A stretch of DNA of 64,000 bases from Alviniconcha marisindica (Eukaryota > Mollusca > Gastropoda > Provannidae): NCBI GenBank assembly GCA_018857735.1, contig JABMCL010000354.1, positions 165,455-229,454 of the forward strand, in the 5' to 3' direction. Within the stretch, counting starts at the first letter, position 1; every line of letters starts with the position of its first letter. Made by a program: the position numbers and the translations under genes. Under the pieces are notes generated by a model, which saw nothing but the letters and a program-made list of their open reading frames with translations, was not told the origin of the DNA and did no database searches. Shown here one piece after another: positions 47,756 to 59,361 of this stretch.

Positions 47756-48299
47756 CTTTTAACTAGGTGATTACGAGAAAAATACATTGACTTACATTAA
47801 GATTTTCTTGTCATCAAATTGGTGTTGCTTATTATGAAACCTGTCTTGTAATTATCAACGAATATTTTAACAGAAATCCATCATGAAACAGAGGAATCAA
47901 TTCTAATAATGTTAGTCATAACTATTCAGAACAATGTCAATAGGCAAAAGACAGTAACTTTTGAGTGTTCAGTTGCAGGACAATCCAATATGAAAAATCG
48001 CACATCTTGGGGCTGTTTTACGGTTTGTGTTGGCAGAATACAGTAACTACAGAACAACTGTATTTTGGCAAATTATTCCTTAGAAAAGCACTTGGAGTTA
48101 TTGCGATTTGACAGGCATGTTATTGTGTTTTGCCATACAAAGGCAGAATCAAGGAGTTGAGAATGAAAGTTCCAGCCTCCATTTTCCCCCTTGCTCATCT
48201 GCACCCTTTTTCAGTCAGTTGAAAAAGGCAGTTTGCCCGTCGAAATCTACCAGAATGTAGTAACTGTGTTTTGTCATGTTGTCAAAGACTGCCATGAAC

Positions 48300-48724
48300 A
48301 GCTTCTTCTTTCATGGTGCTTTACGCACACAAAAACGTCAAGGCTTATAAGGGACAGGCGAATGGAAGTGGGGAAAGAGTGAGATTACATACCTATCACT
48401 ACACTGTCACCACCACAGTGACTCCTGCATTAAGATGGGCAGCGACGAGAGCCATTTTAACGTGAGAGACAAAGTCACAAGACAGTGTCCACAAACCACA
48501 ACCTATTTGATGAGAAGGGACAGCCGAAGCGGAATCGAGCCGAGGCCCTTCTGCTTACCAGCCTATATATAACGCCTTACCGTTATTATTATTCATAGCT
48601 TTTATATAGCGCTATTCTCTGCTCTCGGGCAGACTCAATGCGGACATGTCGCATGTGATTCTGAATGAGGGACTGTATCCTTTTATAGCGCGTATTATTA
48701 ATGAGCCGTTAGGCCAAACTGGCT
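48300..48724 (-). mobile_element. SINE family S copy interrupted by a 120-bp insertion
   Basis: Body 48300-48587 and tRNA-like head 48705-48724 belong together: CGCCTTACCG then TTAGGCCAAACTGGCTCAC. Between them sits a piece with (TTA)n and TTTTATATAGCGCTATTCTCTGCTCTC, a motif also found in repeat family A (37155 and 63298). CCGTT flanks both sides. Confidence 0.7.
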
Positions 48725-48906
48725 CACATCATGAACAGCTGAAACATCTGTATAGCTATACGATGTTTGGTATTATCATGGCAGACGTCGCAAAGCGATT
48801 TAATTCGCTGTATCTTGAGAATCATGCGCGATATTCTATGAATTCTATGAGTTACAGGACAAGCACATTCCAGGCACTGGTTTACGACATTCTTCCTGCA
48901 ACCATC

Positions 48907-49875
48907 CCATAACTGGTTACGCCATAGGTCTCCGAAAACTGTCCGTTTTACTGTCAGCTAATTAACGGACAGTTTTTCGTTGGTGCTCAAACGGCAGTGA
49001 TTTTGTAACAGACAACTCAAATTGTATCAGGCGTTTCTTTTATAACCGTCCACATTGCTTGCGTCATCACAAATAAAACCAAAATGATCAGAATCATATT
49101 TACGTGCGTGCTTGGACTTTGTTAACTCTTTCAAGGCTTAGCAGTACGCTTGACGACGATCCGCATCTTTAGATTTTTAACGGTCTTACCGACTTTCGAG
49201 TTGACTGGAGGCAATTATATTACACTAACTACGTCAATTTCGGACACTTTCGGTAATACCCTTAGTCCAGTCGAGTGTTCCTTTGTCTGTTTTGGCGTCT
49301 GTAACACTGACGAAAGTTGTACGTTTAAAAATGGCGGCGTGCAGAGTGAACATGCATTACTCGACGAGGGAAACTGTGGAATTAGTACTGAATGAGGGCT
49401 CGGATCTAGAAGATTTTTCGGACAGTGGTTCTGAAGAGAACATTGTTGATTCTGGCGAGGAGTTTGTGCCAGTAGATCTCGAGGCGGACTCGAGAGACAG
49501 CGATAATAACATCTTCATTTTCATCATTGGGATCCGTGCAACCAGTAGAATAAACTTAAAAAAAAACTGTGTTTGGACAGTTCCCGCTTTGCTGTTGGGA
49601 TAGAGAAAGGTATATGATACGACGCTATGGATTATTAATGTGGCAAGTACACATTCCAAGCTTTTTAAAAATGTATATGTTTATTGTATTATTTCTAGTA
49701 GTTTATTTACTACGATTTTGTTTAAACAGGCAAAAACAGTGCGTCTACAGGAGCCGAGTGCGCCATTTTGTGGCGTCTTGAATGAGTTAATTGCTTCCAC
49801 AGTCTTATTAGCACCCAGATCTTTCGGTGAGCGCTGACAGCGTCGGTGCCCCTTCAGTGGCGTAACCAGTTATGG
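48907..49875. mobile_element. Short TIR element (about 300 bp) with 18-bp ends, interrupted
   Basis: CCATAACTGGTTACGCCA (48907-48924) and its exact reverse complement (49858-49875). Without the internal 49126-49790 insertion the element is about 300 bp. A strong hairpin, AACTGTCCGTT with its complement, lies at 48939-48977. Confidence 0.65.
49122..49790 (+). mobile_element. piggyBac-type TTAA element, internally deleted
   Basis: TTAACTCTTTCAAGGC at 49122 and CTTGAATGAGTTAA at 49777-49790 form inverted ends with TTAA on both sides, the piggyBac target site. Inside, 49331-49530 encodes an acidic N-terminal segment (SDLEDFSDSGSEEN) of the kind that opens piggyBac transposases; the catalytic core is gone. 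Confidence 0.7.
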
Positions 49876-49951
49876 CAGAGTTTGGAGAAAAGGTGCCGGA
49901 AAGCGAGGCGTGGAGCGTGACCGTGACAGGACAGTTGACCTTGAAGCTCAC

Positions 49952-50283
49952 CTTTAAGCCCGTTCTTAATTGGGAGAATGTTTCTTCGCGAATCTAGGTG
50001 GAAGTATTCGGCGAACCTATTTGGTTCTTAATTGGGCGAACTTTTCTTCACGAACCTAGTTGGAAGTATTCGTCGAAGCTATATTCGGGGTTCAAAAACC
50101 TTCGCTCAGCATGTTCTGGGAACATTCGCCCTATTCGCCCTTTTACGTCCGCAACACAGATTTGGTTTCTCTAGAAACCTGGCTGAAATCGGAGGGAAGG
50201 GCAGCTTTCTGTATCTCGGTGTCATCTGCATGTGTGTGTGTGCGTGCGTGCGTGCGTGCTGGTGCGTGCGTGTGTGCGTGCGT

Positions 50284-50345
<62 letters not shown>

Positions 50346-50790
50346 TGCTTGCGGAAGTTTGCTTTGGCTGTTTTGTTCTTTGCTTTGTAATGGGCTATGT
50401 GCTCCATAGCACATAAAAGAGTACATCATTATTATGTACAAGGTCCCCCCCCCCCCCCCCCACCACCCCCTTCTTGATTTTCATTGCATGTCAGCCATGA
50501 TCCTGTAGCAGGAGCTTTCATGATTCCTTTCTTCCTGTGTCTACTGATTGTCGCTCTTCCGTTGTTCTTCCTGGAGGCAGCACTGGGTCAATTCACTGGC
50601 AGGAGTCCCGTCGAAGCGTGGAACTTCTGTCCACTGCTTAAAGCCCGTTCTTAACTGGGCGAATGTTTGTTCGCCGAACATACTTCGGACACTTCGACGA
50701 ACTATGATTCGTTTCTTAATTGAACTTTTAGTTCGCCGAATATGGTTCGGACAGTCCAAACTTTACTTCGTTCTCAACTGGCTTGTAATG
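49952..50790. repeat. Repeats with CCCGTTCTTAAYTGGGCGAA core
   Basis: The core occurs at 49957, 50026 (GTTCTTAATTGGGCGAAC) and 50642, with many GTTCGCCGAA palindromes between 50660 and 50760. (GT)n lies at 50285-50340 and poly-C at 50444-50460. Probably a MITE-like family; ends not defined. Confidence 0.45.
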
Positions 50791-51052
50791 AGATGCAAGC
50801 TTCGGCCCGAACTTGCGGCAGACGCGCAGCAGACAGCATGATCGAAAATGTAGGCTAAAGTCAAGTCAATATACTTTAATCATCCCTCACAGGGTAATTC
50901 AACTAACTACTATCTCATTCTGGGTCTCCGAGACAAGGCTGCGCCTCCCACAAGTCAACAAATAAACAAATTCCCTCCGAAGCGAATGAAGAACCTAGCG
51001 ACACCGTCATCCATTTTTATTTTCATTTTTTCTTCATCCACAGGAGAGCTCT

Positions 51053-51182
51053 GCTCTCAGCCAAGACACTGTCTACAGACCACACCACCTTTTGAAGAGA
51101 AAAAGACAGCCGAAGCGGATTCGAACCGAGGTCCCTCTGCTTACCAGCCTAACGCCTTACCGCTAGGCCAAACCGGCTCACT
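51053..51182 (-). mobile_element. SINE family S copy
   Basis: Head and part of body on the minus strand; the B-box region GGTTCGAATCC (read on that strand, 51116-51128) is close to consensus. Confidence 0.8.
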
Positions 51183-51189
51183 GCGTGTG

Positions 51190-52285
51190 CGTGTCTGTGT
51201 GCTTTTAGATCAGTGGTTGATCAGACATGCAATATTAGACCATGAACCATACCCCCCCTCCCCCGGGGATTTTACCACATCTGGGTACCTTGACCATCAA
51301 AGTACACAGTTCTGGTTGTCTGCAAGCGAGCTGTTGCTGTTTGTGTCTGTGGTGCTGGTTCTAATAAATGCACTATATGGAATTCCTAATTGCGATGACC
51401 TGTCTCTTAGCAACTCATTTATTATGACAAAAAAGGCCATTTCCAATATTATTTTATTGTTTGAACAGTTTAATATGTTGCAGCTTTCCGTTTCTCTTTG
51501 TCTTAAATGTGTCCTTGTTGTTATTGGGCACTGCGGACGCAGAAATATTAAAGTCCCCCTGTTAAAACCCCTGAGCTGACGAATGTTTTCCATGAAAAGC
51601 ACGGAGTAGGTCAGAATAGAGTCAAGTATGCTAAGTCAGTGCCAGAATTTCTTCCTTGTCCTAATTTCCGCTTCCCCGGTCCATTCACTTTCATTTTTTC
51701 CAAATCCTCTCCATACTTTTCAATTGTGTTAGTCTTGGCTGAAGCGAATTCCCGCGTTACCCTGCGTAATAAAATAGGTCACACTGCTCATAGTCAACTG
51801 ATTTAAGCAGGTTCTCATGTTGAGTGCCTGCAGAATATAAATAGGCACCAAAAAGCTGATTTAGACATACCTGTTATCTGATCAATTGTTCTTTAATTTT
51901 GTACTGAATGCGTTACAGGGAATCTGTCTGGAAGTATCTTTTGCAGTTGTAGATAGTGATATGTGCTAATTATTGACTGTTTTGGCTGGGATGTTTGCTG
52001 TTGATTGTGTTCTGTGTAGAAACAGTGAGCCAACGTTTTACTCGTGTTTTGGTTCCCTGCGTTTCGAACTGGTGTGAAGAAACTGTGACTATGATTTGTC
52101 CTGAGGTGACCATATGCGGTTGACGGAGACATACAAATCCAAGAACTAAATAACTTAAACATGTGCAATGGTCCAGTCCTGATATGGTGAATGAAATATA
52201 TGACTTTAAGTATGAGTATATACCGAATCTGCATGCGAATCACACATTGTGATACTTTAGGAACGACTGCAGAATTTTGAAACAA
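51190..52285. other. No feature recognised
   Basis: Low GC, several short frames without family resemblance on either strand. Confidence 0.35.
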
Positions 52286-52289
52286 AAGA

Positions 52290-53590
52290 ACCCATCAGAA
52301 AGGAGTGATGCAAGCTCCTCAAAAAAGCGAGAACAGCAAATCCGTCAGCAATGCTAGCTGTTGCCCAGTGACAGATATCTTTTTGTGTGGGAAAAGACTC
52401 GAATCACAAGGAAACAACATGTTGAAAACATTAGCCAGATGTATGACCAAAACAGCTGAGGACTCTGGCAAAGAAGCAATTACAAGAAAACAAGATCAGC
52501 ACATCCTTTTGAAGGTGCAAGATACTGACTTGGCTGCTCGAGAAGCACATTACCATGCCACCTGTCGGAGAGATTACTCTCGAGAGGATGACAGACACCT
52601 GGAAACCATCAAAGGCACTAAAACCATTGAAGAGCAAGCTTCCAACAAGACCATATATTTTCAGTATATCGTTCAGTATGTGATGGGCAGAATCGTTCAG
52701 AGATAAAGAGATTACCGCGTTAAGGAAAAATTATGAAACTGGAACATTTCATGCATCTTCTCTGTAGAGGTAAATAAGTGATAGATGTCAAGAAAATGTG
52801 TCAACACACCTCATCCTTGTTGAACAGTCACAATGCCACCATGCAGAGATGCATTAATAATACACATCAAAAGGGCCAACTTTCAAGCACTCTTCATATT
52901 CCGCAGTTAAGGCAAGTAGAACCAATCTTCGAGCAGACGGCCATGGCTTGCATACTGTGAATGGAAAAGTGGGAGGTATACTGGACAGTTTCTTCATGCC
53001 ACAAGACCTGGTTGAAATCCAGGTGGAACAGCCCCAAAAGGAAGATGACTATCAAGAATACCCAGAGCTTGAGAATCTTGATGGCTTCAGGTTTGAGGCT
53101 GACACATATAAGCTGGACATTCAGTGTCACAGGGAATTCAGGTTTGGCAACCTTCTATGGCACCGGCTTTTGTACCTGTGGCTAGGAAAAATACACTCAA
53201 GCTATGATGTTAAACAGTAAGAAATACGGAGAGTAATGCATTTAATAAAATCTTTTATCAAAGTCAGATAACAATTTCATGAAGTCAGTAATGATTTGTC
53301 AAATCACTGACAGTGTGGACAATCACTTTTGTGAGTATCTTTGACATTTCCTAGCTGTTCGTCTGTATTCTTGGCATAATAGCAAAGAGCCTGCTAACTG
53401 CAAGCTGATACATGAAACAGTCCAGCAGTTGCATGCTGAATTAAGCCAAACCAGAGATGCCATCCGGTGGCATCAGGCTCCTAAACCTAAACTGTTCTAC
53501 TCAGACATAACGAAGGCAAAACTGGTAAGTTTTACACACATCGGGCATGTTTCTTGCCTATCTTCCACGGGGTGTAGAGTACTGTGAAAC
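52290..53590 (+). mobile_element. Copy 2 of the transposon-like ORF family
   Basis: A frame at 52305-52706 carries FLCGK, then LAAREAHYHATCRRDY, a Cys/His pattern that could bind zinc and that recurs in large uncharacterised repeat-derived proteins of invertebrates (from memory, not checked). A second frame, 52948-53220, and a third coding-like stretch, 53374-53524 (KLIHETVQQLHAEL, ending at GTAAGT), follow. The last part is shared with the copy at 25060-26345. Stops and gaps between frames suggest decay or introns. Confidence 0.5.
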
Positions 53591-54880
53591 TGATTTCAGG
53601 TAGACCAGTGAATAAGCCAGCACCCACAGCGGTCTTGTGGAAGTAGTTTACTGAGGTTTGAACGTAAGTGCAATTTTGTAAAAGGTTGCTTAACTTTTGA
53701 ACTTGAGTATACTCTATTCTGTGACATCATTCATTAATACAGGTGTTAATCAAACATTCTCTGCGACTCTCTTAGTCACCATAATACATGTGGTGGTAAA
53801 TGAAGCACTTTTGTTCAACATTTTTACATGAGCATTGTACGAAATTATGCAACGTGACATTAAAAATAAAATTAAAAAATTCATTAATCCCACGCGCGGA
53901 ACTTGTTCAGGCCACCAGATCTAGGTAAGACAATAGCAGCCGCAAGAGCAGTGCTACCCATTGATACCAGCATATGCAGTATTTTTGTGTGTCCAAACAA
54001 TGGTATAGCTGCCTGTTCTTTGGGATTTGTAAGGGACACGCCCATTTCAATACTTGTTTCACTGTTGCTTTACGTCCACAGAAACCACCTCGACTTTCAC
54101 ACAGCTTCTGAGCTCTGACCATTTCAGTACATGCGATTAAGCTGCTATGTACCTGGCCCATGGACTATATGGCACGTACCCGCTCTGATTCAGCGTTAAT
54201 GTCACAGCCGCTCTCCATCCTGCTACAGTGCTCAAACCTTACCGCTTCATTGTGCATGCACACGTTCCGCTCCAGTGCAAACGACTACGCGCATTCAGTC
54301 TCTTAATTTTCACGGTGCTTTAAGTCCACAAAAACCGGTAGGGACAGGGGAATGCTAGTCAGACAGTCACACATGCGAAATAATTTAATGTTATTGAGTA
54401 TATTAATTACTACCTCTGTAATAAGCCTGGTGTGAATGTATAAACCTTCAGCCTTACCGTGGCTGGAGCTCCGCCGCTACACGATTGTGCAGACAAAAAA
54501 ATGGCAGACTCGCTCTAACGAATATTAAAGAACACAAATTAAGCCTGTCATGATAATAGTATGCGCTTTGTATGTTTTTCTTTAAGCTGTTACGCGCTCT
54601 GAGTCTCCGAAAGCGCTCTGTAAGTTCCCTATTAGTATAATAATAGAATTGTTATGTGTAGGCACAAAGGGAAGCTGGAGTCCTGGGGCGACCACGTACA
54701 AAACTGTCAAAACTGAACAAGACTGTGGGCATGGGAGGGCCGCCGTTGAACAGCGGAGAAAATGAAAAATGTGTTGTAACAAATCGTGCAGAATTTTTTT
54801 CGTCCTGCACGATTTGTCACCCCTTCGCCAGTACCACTATCATCCGTCTTTCCTCTTCGCTCGATGAGTGCTCGTGTGTG
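53591..54880. other. No gene recognised; SINE tail fragments
   Basis: GCTTTACGTCCACAGAAACC (54070) and GCTTTAAGTCCACAAAAACC (54318) are minus-strand ends of family S or a related SINE. Nothing else supported. Confidence 0.35.
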
Positions 54881-54928
54881 TGTGTAGGAGTGTGCGTGCA
54901 TGTGTGTTTTTGTATATGTGTGCGTGTT

Positions 54929-54963
<35 letters not shown>

Positions 54964-55061
54964 GTGTGTGCGTGCATGTGTGTTTTTGTATATGTGCGTG
55001 TGTGTGTGAGAGAGAGAAGGGGGAGGGGGGGGGGGTAAGATATTGTTTCAGTAGAAAGTGA

Positions 55062-55193
55062 TGGACAAAGTCACAAGACAGTGTCCACAAACCACAACCT
55101 TTTTGAAGAGAAAGGAGAGCCGAAGCGGTATCGAACCGATGTCCTTCCGCTTACCAGCCCAACGCCTTAACGCTAGGCCAAACCGGCTCACAG
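55062..55193 (-). mobile_element. SINE family S copy
   Basis: Minus strand; complete tRNA-like head (GAGCCGGTTTGGCCTAGCG on that strand) and body to GTGATGGACAAAGTCACAAGAC. Confidence 0.82.
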
Positions 55194-55279
55194 GGAAGTA
55201 GGAAGGTAGGTAGTGTTGCTTAATGTCCTCGGATGTCAGTTGACATATTAGGGACAAGCTGAGACCAATGCCGAAGCAT

Positions 55280-55450
55280 GGTTCAATGTAGCTTTACGTC
55301 CACGGAAACCAGAAGGCTCGTTAGGACGGACAGCCCAGGACGGCCACCTCGACTCTCACACAGCTCCTGAACTATGGAGGGAAGTAGGATCGAAGCGAGA
55401 TCCTTTTGAATGACCTGGCGTGAACATCTGGTTAGACGAGCGCCAATTAA
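55280..55450 (-). mobile_element. Second tRNA-like SINE fragment
   Basis: Contains TTTACGTCCACGGAAACC (minus-strand tail shared with family S) but a different body (ACCTCGACTCTCACACAGCTCCTGA), also seen at 54085-54115. Confidence 0.4.
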
Positions 55451-56107
55451 AGCCAATGGCGAGTACCGTGTGACTATGTCACGTGGTGTACAACCCGCCG
55501 CGAATCCAACGCATGGCCGGCCGCAGTTGTCACAACCAGGGACTGCAGAGCCTCGTGTAGCTTAATTAGACTCCAGTGTCAGAGCTGTCAGTTTAACACT
55601 GCTAAACATCTTGATTCTGTTGTAAATTTGGATAAATCTGATTGCTTTCAGGAATTTGGGCCACTGATCTTGCCGTGAGAAAAGACTGGTCCCATTTTGG
55701 CAATGAAGAAATTGAAATTGCAAATATGTATGTACTCATTCAAGTGTAACCTCAAAACATTTCTTTTCCCAACACTATAGACCTGCCATGTCTTCCGCTC
55801 CGTGCTGCTATTCATCCGCCTCAAGACTCTGTTTTGCTGCCAGTTTTAAGTTGTGTAAATTAATCTTTGTATAGTCGGTATGCTTGTGCTGTGTGTGTGT
55901 GTGTGTGGTGTGTGCACACGTGCGCGCGCGTATGTATGTGCTTTGAATAGTCTCTACGGACAAGATTTTGCTCTTTATAAATACTTCAATTGTTATTTGA
56001 TTTATTATTAAGTTAGTACTTCGGAATCTGACCTAACCACAAGGCTCACGTTCTCACTATTCCTGACGGTGTCGCTCACCATGATAAAAAAGGAATGTCA
56101 CTTACCC

Positions 56108-56430
56108 AGTTGTGAGCCGATTTGGCCTAGCGGTAAGGCGTTAGGCTGGTAAGCAGAGGGGCCTCGGATCGATTCCGCTTCGGCTCTTCTTTTCTTCAAA
56201 AAGGTTGTGGTTTGTGGACAGTGTCTTGTGACTTTGTCCATCACTTTCTACTAAAACATTAAAATGGCTCCCATCGCTCCCCATCTTAATGCAGAAGTCA
56301 TTCTGTTGGTGACAGTGTAGCGATAGGTATATAATCTCCCTCTCCCACCCCCCCCCAGCCTCCATACCCCCTTCCCCCCGTCCCTAATAAGCCTTATGGT
56401 TTCTGTGGACGTTAAGCACCATGTTTACTT
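56108..56430 (+). mobile_element. SINE family S, fullest copy
   Basis: tRNA-like head GAGCCGATTTGGCCTAGCGG, B box GATCGATTCC, and TCGGCTC that pairs with the first seven bases. The body has GTGGTTTGTGGACAGTGTCT, AAAATGGCTCCCAT and the tail TTTCTGTGGACGTTAAGCAC ending in (TTAC)n. Confidence 0.85.
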
Positions 56431-56507
56431 ACTTACTATTCCTACTTCCCTCTTCCCCAACTTCCAAACCCCGGACGTTAAGCACCATGTTTACTTCCTA
56501 CTTTGCT

Positions 56508-56607
56508 GGTGAGCCAGTTTGACCTAACCTAAACGTTAGGCTGGTAAGCAGAAGGGCCTCGGACAGATTCCGCTTCGGCTCTCCTTTCTCTTCAAAAAAG
56601 TTGTGGA
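56508..56607 (+). mobile_element. SINE family S, truncated copy at a LINE end
   Basis: Head with a small rearrangement (GACCTAACCTAAACG) and body cut after GTTGTGG, where the LINE 3' end begins. Confidence 0.75.
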
Positions 56608-58085
56608 TGAAAAAATATATACGAGAAGGGGCTGAAGAGATAGTGGTAGGGAGGAGATTCCATTCAGAGGCTGTACGGGGGAAGAAGGAGTGAAAGACGA
56701 CATGGTGTTGTGCCTGCTCCTGGTGCAGTTTTTGTGCTCCTCTGGTCCTAGGGCCAGAGTGGTGAAAGAAGCTTGCTGGGTTTAAGTCTACAAGCCCATT
56801 GCTGATTTCGAAGAGCACCCCCAGGCGAGCCTGTCGTCTTCGTTGTTCAAGACTTGACCATTTTAGATTTCCGAGCATGAATGTAACACTGCCTGGTGAC
56901 CTGTCCGTGTAGTTGTTGGTCACGCACCTGCCTGATCGTTGTTGTACGTTTTCCAGTATGTGGATGTCCTTGTGCATGTGGGGACATCAGACAGCCGAGG
57001 CATACTCCAGCGTGGGCCGTACCATTGTGGTGTAGGTCTCCGACTTGACTTTCGGGGTACATTCCCTGAAGTACCTTCGCGCGAACCCCTCTGTCCAGTT
57101 TCCCCTGGCTGCTACATTTTCAACATGGGTGGACCAGGAGAGGTCACTGCTGATGGTTATGCCCAGGTATTTGCTGTGTCTGAGGTCATTAACTGTGTGT
57201 GACTGCGTGTGACTGTGATAATTGATTGTGAGACTGCGTATGACTGTGATCATTATGCCCAGGTATTTGCTGGCACTTGTTTCCAGTGTTTGCCCATGGA
57301 GGAGGTAGCCGAAGTCTGAACTTATTTGTGCTTGTTGAGCATCATGTGGATGCTGCTGCATTTGCTTGGGTTGAATTCCATTTGCCAGGTGTGTTCCCAT
57401 TCCCCGAGAGAGTCATGGTCCTCTTGAAGTGTGGCCTGGTCGTGTTGGTCATTGATTCTTCTGTACAGAAGGCTGTCGTCTGCAAAGAGTCGAGCACTGG
57501 AGTGTTGGACTGTATCGGGTAAGTTATTGATATATGTCAAGAAAAGAAGAGGACCTAGAACAGTACCTTGAGGTACTCCTGATAGGACAGCTGCAGAGGA
57601 TGATAGTGTACCTTCTAGTGCCACTTGCTGTATTCTGCCGGTCAGGAAGGATTTATCCAGATCAGGGTCTTGTTGCCTACTCCACAGTATTGTAGTTTGT
57701 GCAGCAAACGTTGGTGGTGAACTTTGCTGAAAGCCTTGGAGAAATCAAGCAGAATCACATTCACCTGGACCTCCAGGGCCAAGTTCTTAACAATGCAGTG
57801 CACAGTGAATTCTCCTGTTGGGTCTCGCATGAGCGCATGTTCCTGAATCCATGTTCAGCATCATTTAGGATATGGTGTAGATCAAAATATTTCATCACAC
57901 TGCTGTGAATGATGTGCTCCAGGACCTTGCAAGTGATTGGCGTGAGAGTGACTGGTCGGTAGTTTGCAAGCTGTCGTTTGTCTCTTTTCTTGAAGATGGG
58001 GACCACCCAGGCTTCTTTCCAATCAGATGGCACGTGTCTAGTATCCAGGCATCGCTGGAAGAATTTCATTCACATTCTCTTTCAC
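56608..58085 (-). mobile_element. LINE reverse transcriptase remnant (Jockey/CR1-like), 5' truncated and broken
   Basis: On the minus strand, RT segments appear in order but in shifting frames: WKEAWVVPIFKKxD and NYRPVTLTP (58069-57930), LLDFSKAFSKVHH (57750-57710), GVPQGTVLGPLLFLTYIN (57575-57522), FADDSLL (57490-57465, with Ala-Asp-Asp where RTs have F/YxDD), YLGITIS, VRPTLEYASAV and a C-terminal ARLG region. Frameshifts, a stop-interrupted middle and a 96-bp internal insertion show it is dead. Confidence 0.85.
57157..57272. repeat. Minisatellite fragment inserted in the LINE with a 20-bp flanking duplication
   Basis: TTATGCCCAGGTATTTGCTG occurs at 57157-57176 and 57253-57272. The 76 bp between them are diverged units of the 33-bp minisatellite (GGTCATTAACTGTGTGTGACTGC...). 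Confidence 0.8.
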
Positions 58086-58283
58086 CCCAACCAATATTCT
58101 CATGCATTCGGACTCCCCCCCCCCCCCCCCACAAAAATACAAAACAGAACAAAAACACAAACAACAACAACAAACACTGCCATGCATTCTGACTTCACCA
58201 ATTTTTTTAATTTTAAATTGCATGCATTCTCACACCAAAACCACTGCCATGCATTCTGACTTCACAAGTACACACATACACAC

Positions 58284-58301
58284 ACACACAAATATATATA
58301 T

Positions 58302-58352
<51 letters not shown>
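58284..58352. repeat. (AG)n microsatellite
   Basis: About 65 bp of GA repeats preceded by (CA)n and TATATA. Confidence 0.95.
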
Positions 58353-58359
<7 letters not shown>

Positions 58360-58506
58360 GAGGAAATCGGATTTTCATATTTGTGGCAGTAAATGACTAC
58401 ATAATCATAGGAATGTTAATAACCTGGGAGTACAAAATGTGATCTAAATGTAGAACTGGTCACAGCAATATTCTACTACTACAGTGCAATTAACATTCAG
58501 CAGAGT
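58360..58506 (+). repeat. Repeat family A, copy 2, left part
   Basis: Matches 36735-36893. The match stops at ATTCAGCAGAGT (58495-58506) and resumes at 63013 with the same 12 bases. Confidence 0.8.
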
Positions 58507-59361
58507 TTTCCACATTCTCCGGCCTGGAAATAAATCGGATGAAATCAGAGGCAATGTGGCTCGGTAGTAACCAAAACTGCACTGACACCTTTTTTGGATT
58601 TGTATGGAAGAGGAGACTCAAAATCCTTGGTGTGTATTTTGCCTGTGACAAATGTGCTTCTCAAGTTGAAGAGAACTGGACAGGAAGGGTGGAAAACATT
58701 AAAAGAATAATTAATGCATGGGAAAAAAGAAACCTGAGCACTGCTGGCAAAGTCTGCATTATAAAAACATTTTTAATTTTACAGTCTGTACATATCATGG
58801 AAGCATATTGGTAGGCCCAGATCCTGTTCTCACTCAGGTAAACAGAATATTATTTAGATTTTTGTGGCGTAAGAAAGACTGTAATCGCAAGGCCTTTGAG
58901 AAAGTGAAGAGAACTGTTGTTTGTGGTGCTTTAGAAAATGGAGGACTCAACATGATCGATTTGACACAGATGCAAGCATCATATTGTAATGATGTAGTAG
59001 TTTTTAATTGAACATTTTTTTTGACTGTCCGACATAAAGAAATTTTGGAATTACATGAACAATATATTTAATTTATTTTTACATTCAGACCCTTTTTCTT
59101 TGTTGAGTTTTTTTCGGAATAAAACAGCAAACTGGGGGGAAGGTCAAAACTAAACGAATAAATATTTTATTTTAATAGCGAAAATGTGTATAAGTATGTA
59201 CAGAAAAACTAACCCTTCCTTCCATTGTCCATGATATTTGAAAATCAGCTCAGGCCAAAAATGTTTATTGGGAAAAGTTTAAAACAAAAATTGTGCACAC
59301 TGTAAACCAAGGAAGTGCAGGATGTACATGTTAGAAAAAAAAATCATAAAAATTTAGAAAG
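58507..59361 (+). mobile_element. L1-like LINE, 5' truncated; tail continues at 62996-63012
   Basis: Plus-strand RT C-terminal pieces: MKSEAMWLGSN, LKILGVYF, NLSTAGKVCIIKTF, LFRFLWRKKDCNRKAFEKVK, GGLNMIDLTQMQAS, in two or three frames. These resemble the thumb/C-terminal part of L1/Tx1-type ORF2 (family knowledge). The 3' A-rich tail (AAAGACAAAAAACAAA) lies beyond the LTR element, just before the target-site duplicate. Confidence 0.75.

Noticed and set aside
48646..48912. 88-codon plus-strand frame that looks like normal protein
   Set aside because: It crosses the insertion in a SINE, the SINE head and the end of a TIR element, so it is a chance frame.
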